The notes under the pieces are model-generated. The model did not search any database. It was not told the origin of the DNA and saw nothing but the letters and a program-made list of their open reading frames with translations. Of a stretch of DNA of 64,000 nucleotides, positions 40,579 through 50,767 are shown one piece after another. A program made the position numbers and the translations under genes. Numbering within the stretch: the stretch's first letter is position 1; every line of letters begins with the position of its first letter. Location: positions 1 to 64,000 of the forward strand of contig CAIOFO010000105.1 of NCBI GenBank assembly GCA_903857685.1, written 5' to 3'. The DNA comes from an uncultured Alphaproteobacteria bacterium (lineage in GTDB: Bacteria; Pseudomonadota; Alphaproteobacteria; Micropepsales; Micropepsaceae).

Positions 40579-42609
40579 CCGCCCCAGCGCATAAGCGATG
40601 GCGAGATAGATTTTTCCGGTATCCGCCGAGAGAATGGTGGAAGCCAGCAGACCGCCGCCGTCACCGTCGCGCGCCTTGGCCAGCAGCGATTCAAATTCGC
40701 TCAGATACGCATCCGCCGCGTCATGGAAGCGGGTGTCTTCGCGATAAAGGGTGGTGATGCGGTCGATCGCGGCATCGTCAATCGCCACCGCCAGCTTGCG
40801 CGCGAACACCGCCCGGTCGCCGGAAAGATACCGCTTCCAGTCGTCATCGCCGGGCACCGAGTCCATCACGATGGCTTCCAGGTCAACCGCCATGTCGGCC
40901 AACGCCATTTCCAGCGCCCCCAGCGCCGCGGCGCTGCCGGACTGAAGCTGCGGTTGGCCGTTGGTTTCGACCGCCGCCAGCAGGGTTTTCATTTCCCAGC
41001 TTTTGCCGGGCACCGGCTTGTCCGACGTATCGCGCAGATCGCGCCGGGGCCGCTGGGTCAGTTTGCGCGCCAGGCCCGTGAGGCCCTCGCTTTCGCTTTC
41101 CGGCTGGGCTTGCGGCGCCACGCTGGGCCGCGCCGCGCGGGCATGAATGGTCGAAAGGGTGCGGGCGGAAAGATCGAGAATCTGGTCGGTCTCGTTCTGC
41201 ACCATCTGGCGGATGCGCTGCGCCTCGCCCTGCGCCACCGTCGGCAGCCGGGTGAGATGACGCTCCACTTCCTCAATCGCCTTGGCGAGCGAGGTGCGGA
41301 TCTCATGCGCCTCGGCCGACATTTCGCCGGCGGCGCGCAGCAGCCTTTCGCATTCCGCCATGGCTTCGCCGACCAGCGCGCGCGCGTCCTGCTTGGCCTG
41401 GGCGGCGCTTTCGCCGATCAGGGTCTGGGCCCCCGTGCCGGCATCGCGCAATGTGCCGATCAGCGCCGCCAGGACCGTGTTGGCGGTTTCGCTGGCGTCC
41501 TTCAGCCGTTCGGCCTCGCGCGCGAAAGCGCCGGTGAGCTGGCTGGCGCGGCTGGCGGCGTTGGCCATGATCAGTTCCAGGTGACGCTCGGCATCGCCGG
41601 TCACCATTTCAAAGCGCTTGGCTTCCCCGCCCAGCGAACCGATCGCCTGTTCCATGCCGGCGCGCTGCCCCGCCAGGGCGCCTTCAAACACGGCGCTGTC
41701 TTCCTTCAGCTTGCTCAGCAATTCATTCATCTGGCCGCGATGCTTTTCCTGGCGCGCCAGCACGAATTCGGCGCGGGCCAGCGCCGCATCCGAAACCTGT
41801 TCGATTTTCTTGGCCTGGTTGTCGAGTTCAACCGCCGCGGCGTGCGGCGCATCCGCCGCCGCCTGGGCCGCAGCGCGAAATCCGGCCGCCTGCACATCCA
41901 GCTGCTGGGTCGCCATTTTCAGGCCGCCTTCCGCGGTCTCGATGCTGGCGCGCAATTGCGCGGCGCGGCCGGCAACGGTTTCCGAGGCGCGATTGGCGGA
42001 ATCGGTAAGATGATCGCCCAGCAATTCCAGCCGCTGGCTTTCCTGGGTGAGGCGGGCGGCGATGGCCTCGCCGCGCACCGCGGCGCGCACGCCCGCTTCG
42101 TCGAGCGCGGCGACCTGATTTTCCAGCGAGGTTTCCAGCGCCCTGAGCCGCCCGAAGGCGCCATCCAGGCCGGCATTGAGGGCGTCGAGTTCGCGGCGCA
42201 CCGCGCGTCCCAGCTTTACCGCGCTGCGCGCGGCGGTGTCGTCGGCGGTGAAAAGATGCTCGGCGGCGGCCTGTAGAGTTTCGGCGGTGCGGCCCATCTG
42301 GCTGGCGCGGCCAAAGGCAGCCGCGATAGCAATGAAGAGGAACGGCGGCAGCGCCATGGCGGCGGCGAACAGCGCCAGTTGCTGCATGTCGAGGCCGACC
42401 AGCCCTTGCGGCCCGAAATAGCCCCACAGATATGCGCCCCACACCCCGATCCAGAAGGCCGACAGAATTGCGGCGAAGGTCAGGGCGGTGGCGGGAAAGC
42501 GTGACGGCGCCCGCGCGGCGGGCCGGGACGAAAGCCTAATTTCGGGCTCGTCCGGAGCATTGGCCGGTTGCAGGATAACTGGTTGATTTCGTTCGAAATT
42601 TCTAACCAT
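40573..42609 (-). CDS. membrane-anchored coiled-coil protein, 678 aa
   Basis: Two N-terminal hydrophobic segments (TFAAILSAFWIGVWGAYLWGYF; LALFAAAMALPPFLFIAIAAAF) followed by a long Ala/Glu/Gln-rich helical region. Confidence 0.75.
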   Translation of the reverse strand: MVRNFERNQPVILQPANAPDEPEIRLSSRPAARAPSRFPATALTFAAILSAFWIGVWGAYLWGYFGPQGLVGLDMQQLALFAAAMALPPFLFIAIAAAFGRASQMGRTAETLQAAAEHLFTADDTAARSAVKLGRAVRRELDALNAGLDGAFGRLRALETSLENQVAALDEAGVRAAVRGEAIAARLTQESQRLELLGDHLTDSANRASETVAGRAAQLRASIETAEGGLKMATQQLDVQAAGFRAAAQAAADAPHAAAVELDNQAKKIEQVSDAALARAEFVLARQEKHRGQMNELLSKLKEDSAVFEGALAGQRAGMEQAIGSLGGEAKRFEMVTGDAERHLELIMANAASRASQLTGAFAREAERLKDASETANTVLAALIGTLRDAGTGAQTLIGESAAQAKQDARALVGEAMAECERLLRAAGEMSAEAHEIRTSLAKAIEEVERHLTRLPTVAQGEAQRIRQMVQNETDQILDLSARTLSTIHARAARPSVAPQAQPESESEGLTGLARKLTQRPRRDLRDTSDKPVPGKSWEMKTLLAAVETNGQPQLQSGSAAALGALEMALADMAVDLEAIVMDSVPGDDDWKRYLSGDRAVFARKLAVAIDDAAIDRITTLYREDTRFHDAADAYLSEFESLLAKARDGDGGGLLASTILSADTGKIYLAIAYALGRL

Positions 42610-42671
42610 GGGAGGCCTTTGGACACCTCATACTATGGTAAATGCGGCGCTGCGGAAAGGCACCTCTGCCA

Positions 42672-42686
42672 TTAACGCCGCCTTAG
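42672..42686. promoter_or_regulatory. CtrA-like box
   Basis: TTAA-CGCCGCC-TTAG, 7/8 match to TTAA-N7-TTAA, in a divergent intergenic region. Confidence 0.4.
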
Positions 42687-42732
42687 CTGCGAAGGATGAC
42701 AATCAGCCGGTCTGAAAAACGGAAAAACGCCC

Positions 42733-43067
42733 TTGGCCAAGCCCGTCGATATGGATCACCTCGCCCGCTACACCGGCGGCGATGTCACCTTGAATGCGGA
42801 GATCCTGCGGCTGTTCGACGTGCAGGTCACCGGCATGGTGGGTGAACTCAACGCCGTGCTTTCCGTGCGCGACGCCAGGCGCTGGCGCGAGATCACCCAC
42901 ACCATCAAGGGCGCGGCGCGCGGCATCGGCGCTTTCGGCATGGGCGAAGCGGCTGCCGCCGCAGAGCCGATTGATCCGGCCAATGCGGAACGGGCGCAGG
43001 CCGCGATCCAGGCGCTGGAAAGCGAAGCGCAGAATGTGCGCTGCTTCATCCAGGATTATCTGGCGGC

Positions 43068-43071
<4 letters not shown>
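42733..43071 (+). CDS. Hpt domain protein
   Basis: REITHTIKGAARGIGAFGMGEAA: Hpt phosphoacceptor motif HxxKGAA; TTG or downstream ATG start. Confidence 0.85.
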
Positions 43072-44536
<1,465 letters not shown>

Positions 44537-44608
44537 GTGAGGAGCGGCCACCGGAGGCGGCGAGCACGAGCGAGCGGCCCTTAGGATTGTCAGAGGAATG
44601 ATAAAGTC

Positions 44609-44920
44609 ATGAAGATCATTGCCAAGGACCGCAAGGGCAAGGAACACATTCTGGAAGGCCGCGACGGCTGGAGCGTGATGGAAATATTGCGCGACGGCGG
44701 CCTCGACATCGCGGCGGAATGCGGCGGCGCCTGCGCCTGCGCCACCTGCCATGTCTATGTGACGGATGGCTGGTACGAAAAGCTGCCCGAGCCGTCGGAA
44801 TCCGAACTCGACATGCTGGACATGGCGCTGGCGGTGGAACCGGGCCGGTCGCGCCTGTCCTGCCAGATCACCTGCAACGACGCGACCGACGGCATCAAGG
44901 TCACGGTTGCGCCGGAGTGA
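44609..44920 (+). CDS. 2Fe-2S ferredoxin
   Basis: ECGGACACATCHVYV..LSCQI Cys pattern. Confidence 0.95.
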   Translation: MKIIAKDRKGKEHILEGRDGWSVMEILRDGGLDIAAECGGACACATCHVYVTDGWYEKLPEPSESELDMLDMALAVEPGRSRLSCQITCNDATDGIKVTVAPE

Positions 44921-44939
44921 GGCACGGCCCGCGTAGCGG

Positions 44940-44961
44940 GTGAGCAGGTCCGGTGGACCTG
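44940..44961 (-). repeat. 22-nt hairpin repeat, second copy
   Basis: GTGAGCAGGTCCGGTGGACCTG = reverse complement of 25531..25552. Confidence 0.75.
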
Positions 44962-45064
44962 GGAAAGTGGCGAACGCCCGGAGCGCAAGCGCAGTGCAGG
45001 CGCTAGGTCCGGAACTTTTGTTCCGGCAGGCCGTTCTCTTCGTCGCATTTCAAAGGACCACACC

Positions 45065-45286
45065 ATGAAAAACATGGGTATTTTGGGCGCGGTTTTGATC
45101 GTGCTGGGCGTCGGCGCGCTGTTCTTCGGCCATTTCAGCTATACCGACACCAAGCCGGTGCTCAAGGCCGGGCCGCTGGAGATCAGTTCGCAGCAAGACC
45201 ATACCATCTGGATCCCCACCGCCGCCGGAATCGTCATTGTCCTGGCCGGTGTCGCCTTGGTCATGACCGGTCGCCGTTCTTCCTGA
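45065..45286 (+). CDS. small DUF3185-like membrane protein
   Basis: 73 aa, two TM segments: MKNMGILGAVLIVLGVGALFFG..AAGIVIVLAGVALVMTGRR. Confidence 0.7.
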   Translation: MKNMGILGAVLIVLGVGALFFGHFSYTDTKPVLKAGPLEISSQQDHTIWIPTAAGIVIVLAGVALVMTGRRSS

Positions 45287-45293
45287 AAGCGCC

Positions 45294-45372
45294 CTGCCGC
45301 GCGGGCCAGCGGTTAGCGCCAGCGTAGTGCCGCGCTGGCGCTAGGCCCCGCTTGGCATTTTCAGGGCGCGCC
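45294..45372 (+). repeat. direct intergenic repeat, copy 1
   Basis: CTGCCGCGCGGGCC..CCCGCTTGGCAT..GGGCGCGCC, with internal hairpin AGCGCCAGCG/CGCTGGCGCT. Confidence 0.55.
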
Positions 45373-45416
45373 GCCGCGCGGGCCCGCGGCTCTTCGTAAA
45401 CGGGCTGAACCACGTT

Positions 45417-45443
45417 ATCCTCCCGCCATAAACGCGGGAGGAT
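45417..45443 (+). promoter_or_regulatory. SD-sequestering hairpin upstream of the cupin gene
   Basis: ATCCTCCCGC-CATAAAC-GCGGGAGGAT perfect 10-bp stem; GGGAGG lies in the 3' arm, 9 nt before ATG 45451. Confidence 0.65.
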
Positions 45444-45450
45444 TATAATC

Positions 45451-45942
45451 ATGCATGCGATTTCCAAGACGATTTTGGCTCTGGGCCTTGTTGCCAGCTT
45501 TTGCGGGCTCGCCGCCGCCCAGCCGGTAAAGCCCGATCCCGGCCATCTTCCCTTCGTCCTGCCCGACGGCATTCAATGGAGCGGCACCGCCAGCAGCCCC
45601 ATGCAGCAGGCCACCCTGTTCGGTGACCCGAACAAGCCGGGCCCCTATGGCGTGCTGATCCGCTGGAATCCGGGCCATTTCAGCACGCCGCATTTCCACA
45701 GCAGCGACCGGTGGGCCTATGTGATCTCCGGCACTTGGTGGGTGAGTTCTTCCAATGTCTATGACGAAAGCAAAATGTATCCGCTGCCGGCCGGCACCTT
45801 CGCCACCGATATCGCGAACACGGTGCATTATGACGGCGCCAAGGCGGGCGGCCCGCCCGCGGTGCTGGAGCTGGTCGGCATGGGACCGGTGACAACCACC
45901 CAGGTGGATGATACCGGCAAGCCCAAGCCGGCCCGCCAGTAG
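45451..45942 (+). CDS. secreted cupin-domain protein
   Basis: Signal peptide; GHFSTPHFHSSDRWAYVISGTWWVSSS cupin motif. Confidence 0.88.
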   Translation: MHAISKTILALGLVASFCGLAAAQPVKPDPGHLPFVLPDGIQWSGTASSPMQQATLFGDPNKPGPYGVLIRWNPGHFSTPHFHSSDRWAYVISGTWWVSSSNVYDESKMYPLPAGTFATDIANTVHYDGAKAGGPPAVLELVGMGPVTTTQVDDTGKPKPARQ

Positions 45943-45954
45943 CTTCCTGTCTCA

Positions 45955-46012
45955 CTGCCGCGCGGGCCTGCCTGCGCTGTCGCGCGTCCCGCTTGGCATA
46001 ACTGGGCGCGCC
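45955..46012 (+). repeat. direct intergenic repeat, copy 2
   Basis: CTGCCGCGCGGGCC..CCCGCTTGGCAT..GGGCGCGCC, same orientation as 45294. Confidence 0.55.
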
Positions 46013-46031
46013 ATTGCACGCCCAGTTATTT
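45999..46031 (+). terminator. hairpin terminator after the cupin gene
   Basis: TAACTGGGCG-CGCCATTGCA-CGCCCAGTTA followed by TTT. Confidence 0.6.
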
Positions 46032-46066
46032 CCGGCGATACCATAAGCGCCAAATGGGGGGGCGAT

Positions 46067-46279
46067 ATGGACGAGGAAAAGCCGCGCCGGAAATTCCATC
46101 CGGTCTATCTGCTGCTGGCGCTGCCCTTCATCGCCGACCTGTATCCGCCGCTCTACAACCGCATCACCCCGGAGCTTTTCGGCATTCCCTTTTTCTACTG
46201 GTGGCAGACGCTGTGGATCGTGCTGGCCGCGCTCTGCATCCTGCCGGCTTATTTGCATGAAGTGCGGCACGGCAAATGA
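46067..46279 (+). CDS. DUF3311 family protein
   Basis: 70 aa; FHPVYLLLALPFIADLYPPLYNRITPELFGIPFFYWWQTLWIVLAALC; coupled to the symporter. Confidence 0.87.
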   Translation: MDEEKPRRKFHPVYLLLALPFIADLYPPLYNRITPELFGIPFFYWWQTLWIVLAALCILPAYLHEVRHGK

Positions 46280-47826
46280 GCGCCCATCCCGTCACCCTGG
46301 TGGTTTTCTTTGCCCTGTTCGCAGGCGTAGCCCTGCTGGGTCTGCTGGGCTCGCGCTGGCGGGCGGCCGATCTGTCCCAGCTGGCGGAATGGGGCCTGGG
46401 GGGGCGGCGCTTCGGCACGGTCATCACCTGGTTCCTGATGGGCGGCGACCTTTATACCGCCTACACCTTCATCGCCGTGCCGGCGCTGATGTTCGGCGCG
46501 GGCGCGACGGGCTTTTTCGCCATCCCCTATGCCACCTTGATGTATCCGCTGCTGTTCCTGTTCTTTCCACGCCTGTGGTCGGTGGCGCGCGCCCATGGCT
46601 ATGTCACCGCCGCCGATTTCGTGCGCGGACGCTTCGGCAACCGGCCGCTGGCGCTGGCGGTGGCACTGACCGGCATTGTCGCCACCATGCCCTATATCGC
46701 GCTGCAGCTGATGGGCATGCAGGTGGTGATTGCGGCGCTGGGCCTGAATTACACCGTGGCGCTGCCGCTTTTGGGCAGCGTGTCCCTGCCGCTTATCGCC
46801 GCCTTCATCGTGCTGGCGGCCTATACCTATAACAGCGGACTTCGCGGCACGGCGCTGGTGGCCGTGGTCAAGGACATGCTGGTCTATGCCACGGTGCTGG
46901 CGGCGATCATCATCATCCCGTCGGAGCTGGGCGGCTATGGCAAGGTTTTCGCCAGCGTCGATCCCAAGCTTCTGATTCTGGGCCATGGCACCGCCGACAA
47001 TCTGGGACCGGGCTTTGCCTATGTCAGTCTCTGCATCGGCTCGACCCTGGCGCTGTTCATGTATCCTCATGCCGTGACCGGCCTGCTGTCGGCCTCAAGC
47101 CGGCATGTGGTGAAACGAAATTCCATGATCCTGCCCGCCTATTCCGTGGCCTTGGCGCTGGTGGCGCTGCTGGGCTACATGGCGATCGCCGCCGGGGTGA
47201 AAACGATGCCCGCTTATGCGCCCGGCTTTGCCAGCTTCGGCAACAATTTCGCGGTGCCGGCGCTATTCCTGCACATGTTTCCCGCCTGGTTCGTCGGCGT
47301 GGCCTTCGCCGCCATCGCCATCGGCGCGCTGGTGCCCGCCTCGATGATGGCGATTGCCTGCGGCAATCTTTTCAGCCGCAATATCTACAAGGATTTCATC
47401 AACCCGGCCTGCACCCCGGCTGAGGAATCGCGCGCCGCCAAATTGACCTCGCTGGCGGTCAAGCTGGGGGCGCTGATCTTTGTGCTGGAATTGCAGACCA
47501 CCTACGCCATCCAGCTGCAATTGCTGGGCGGCATCTGGATCTGCCAGACCGTGCCGGCGGTGTTGCTGGCCTTGTATGTGCGGCTGAACCCCTGGGGGCT
47601 TTTGGCGGGATGGGCGGCGGGCATGACGGCAGGCACCTGGATGGCCTGGCAGCTCGGCTTTAAAAGCTCAACCTATGTGCTGCATCTTTTCGGGCTCGCC
47701 ATTCCCTGTTACGCGGCCCTGAGCGCGCTGCTGCTCAATCTGCTGATCGCCGGCGCGGTGAGCGTGGTCGCCAGCGCGCTGTCGGTGGTGAGCGCCGACC
47801 AGACCGTCGCGGAAGATTACGTGTAA
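46276..47826 (+). CDS. sodium:solute symporter family protein
   Basis: ~13 hydrophobic segments; SSS-like; DUF3311-SSS operon. Confidence 0.9.
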   Translation: MSAHPVTLVVFFALFAGVALLGLLGSRWRAADLSQLAEWGLGGRRFGTVITWFLMGGDLYTAYTFIAVPALMFGAGATGFFAIPYATLMYPLLFLFFPRLWSVARAHGYVTAADFVRGRFGNRPLALAVALTGIVATMPYIALQLMGMQVVIAALGLNYTVALPLLGSVSLPLIAAFIVLAAYTYNSGLRGTALVAVVKDMLVYATVLAAIIIIPSELGGYGKVFASVDPKLLILGHGTADNLGPGFAYVSLCIGSTLALFMYPHAVTGLLSASSRHVVKRNSMILPAYSVALALVALLGYMAIAAGVKTMPAYAPGFASFGNNFAVPALFLHMFPAWFVGVAFAAIAIGALVPASMMAIACGNLFSRNIYKDFINPACTPAEESRAAKLTSLAVKLGALIFVLELQTTYAIQLQLLGGIWICQTVPAVLLALYVRLNPWGLLAGWAAGMTAGTWMAWQLGFKSSTYVLHLFGLAIPCYAALSALLLNLLIAGAVSVVASALSVVSADQTVAEDYV

Positions 47827-47960
47827 TTCCCGCGCCATAGTCCCAATTGTCGAGACGCTGAGCGCAGCGGATTTTGTTCGCTGGGCAGGAGCGAGGAGCG
47901 AAGTGGGCACTTAGCCCATGAGCGATCTCGCGACACACCCAGAGGGCAAAAGACGCGCGC

Positions 47961-48731
<771 letters not shown>

Positions 48732-48734
48732 GGA

Positions 48735-49580
48735 TCAATTCCGTTGTTTGTTTTCAAGCAGGCGGGCGATGATGGAAAGCGTCAGCACCGTGGCGGTGAC
48801 CAGCAGGGCGCCCGCCCAGGCCAGGCGGTGCCAGTCTTCGTAAGGAGACAGTGCATACTGGAAGATCACGGCGGGCAATGACGCCATCGGGCCATTGAAA
48901 TTCGTGCTCATGAACTGGTTGTTGAGCGCGGTGAAAAGCAGCGGCGCGGTTTCACCCGAGATGCGCGCCACCGCCAGCAGCACGCCGGTGATGATGCCGG
49001 CCTGCGCCGCTTTCCAGGTGACGGAGTGGATGACAAAACTCATCGGCGCGCCCAGCGCCGTGGCGGCTTCGCGCAAGGTGTGGGGCACCAGCAGCAGCAT
49101 GTTTTCGGTGGTGCGCACCACCACCGGAATCACGATCACCATCAGCGAGGCGGCGCCGGCCCAGCCCGAAAAATGGCCCATCGGCACCACGATGATTTCA
49201 TAAATGAACAGGCCGGTGACGATGGAGGGCGCGCTGAGCAGGATGTCGTTGACGAAGCGCACCACAAAGGCAAAGCGGGTGTGCTTGCCATATTCCGCCA
49301 GATAGGTGCCCGCGAACAACCCGATGGGCGTTCCCACCAGCACCGCCAGCACGCTCATCAGCACGCTGCCCAGAATGGCGTTGGAAAGTCCGCCCGCCGA
49401 TCCCGGCGGCGGGGTCGCCTCGGTGAACAAGGTCGGCGACAGGGCCGCGACGCCCTGGGAGAGCAGTGAACCCAGGATGAAAGCCAGCCAGACCAGGCCG
49501 AAAATGGCGGCGGCGATGGACAGCACGATAAAGACGCTGTTGGCAACACGGCGGCGAAGATAGAGGGTCTGGTTGATCAT
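48735..49580 (-). CDS. pstA: phosphate ABC transporter permease PstA
   Basis: [72 protein letters not shown]. Confidence 0.95.
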   Translation of the reverse strand: MINQTLYLRRRVANSVFIVLSIAAAIFGLVWLAFILGSLLSQGVAALSPTLFTEATPPPGSAGGLSNAILGSVLMSVLAVLVGTPIGLFAGTYLAEYGKHTRFAFVVRFVNDILLSAPSIVTGLFIYEIIVVPMGHFSGWAGAASLMVIVIPVVVRTTENMLLLVPHTLREAATALGAPMSFVIHSVTWKAAQAGIITGVLLAVARISGETAPLLFTALNNQFMSTNFNGPMASLPAVIFQYALSPYEDWHRLAWAGALLVTATVLTLSIIARLLENKQRN

Positions 49581-50560
49581 TTGCCGGCCTGCTTCTCCAG
49601 CTGACGCAGCATCAGCTGGGCGCAGGCCAGTACGATGAAGGTGATGAAGAACAGGATCAGGCCCAGCGAAATCAGCGATGACGTATAGATTTCGCTGGTC
49701 GCCTCGGTGAATTCATTGGCGATGGTGGCCGAGATCGTGGTGCCCGGCGCAAACAGCGACGAGTCGATCTTGTGGGCATTGCCGATCACGAATGTGACCG
49801 CCATGGTTTCGCCCAGCGCCCGGCCCAGCGCCAGCATCGCGCCGCCCACCACGCCGGAGCGGGCGAAGGGCAGCACCACGCGCCACATCACTTCCCAGGT
49901 GGTGCAGCCAAGGCCATAGGTCGCTTCCTTCAGCATGGCGGGCACGGTTTCAAACACATCGCGCGTCACCGCCGAAATGAAGGGCAGGATCATGATGGAA
50001 AGGATCAGGCTGGCGGTGATGACGCCGATGCCATAGGGCGCGCCGCCGAACAGCGTGCCGATCACGGGGATGCCCTGCGTGGCGTTGATCACCGGAAGCT
50101 GGACGTGATCCTGGAACCAGGGCGCGAACACGAACAGGCCCCAGATGCCGTAAATGATCGAGGGGATGCCGGCCAGCAGCTCGATGGCGATGCCGATCGG
50201 GCGGCGCAGCATGCGGGGGCATAATTCGGTGAGGAAAATCGCCACGCCGATGCCCACCGGGACGGCCACGAGCATCGCCAGAAATGAGGTGATCAGCGTG
50301 CCGTAGATCGAAGCCAGGGCGCCAAAGCGTTCGCGGGCCGGACTCCAGACCTCGGTGGTGAGAAAGCCGAAGCCGAAGGCCTTGAAGGCGGGTACCGAGC
50401 CGATCACCAGGGAGGTGATGACGCCTGCAAAAATCAGCAGCACCAGCGCCGCGGCCAGCCAGGTCAGAAAGTGAAATCGGGCGTCGCCGGCACCGGCGCG
50501 GCGCGTGGTTCTGGCTCTGGCCGTCAGATCGGTTTCATCGGTCAAGGCGATATCGGCCAT
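49577..50560 (-). CDS. pstC: phosphate ABC transporter permease PstC
   Basis: [50 protein letters not shown]. Confidence 0.95.
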   Translation of the reverse strand: MADIALTDETDLTARARTTRRAGAGDARFHFLTWLAAALVLLIFAGVITSLVIGSVPAFKAFGFGFLTTEVWSPARERFGALASIYGTLITSFLAMLVAVPVGIGVAIFLTELCPRMLRRPIGIAIELLAGIPSIIYGIWGLFVFAPWFQDHVQLPVINATQGIPVIGTLFGGAPYGIGVITASLILSIMILPFISAVTRDVFETVPAMLKEATYGLGCTTWEVMWRVVLPFARSGVVGGAMLALGRALGETMAVTFVIGNAHKIDSSLFAPGTTISATIANEFTEATSEIYTSSLISLGLILFFITFIVLACAQLMLRQLEKQAGK

Positions 50561-50618
50561 TAGAGGGGGGCGTCCGGTGCGGGGTACCGCCAATTCACAA
50601 TGCTCTCGCGCCACGAAC

Positions 50619-50647
50619 ATCACAGTAATGCAAAGCTTTTGTGACGG
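50619..50647 (-). promoter_or_regulatory. candidate Pho box upstream of pstC
   Basis: Reverse strand CCGTCAC-AAAA-GCTTTGC-ATTA-CTGTGAT: 11-nt periodicity, outer repeats each 6/7 to CTGTCAY. Confidence 0.4.
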
Positions 50648-50767
50648 TCCCCCCGGGGCTTGGAAACTATCTGTTAACCTGCTGATTTGTATAAATTTTA
50701 TCGATAAATCGGCCCGGCTCGGGCACTGCGGGACAAGCCTGACGGCTCTTTAAGGCTTTCGTATCGG

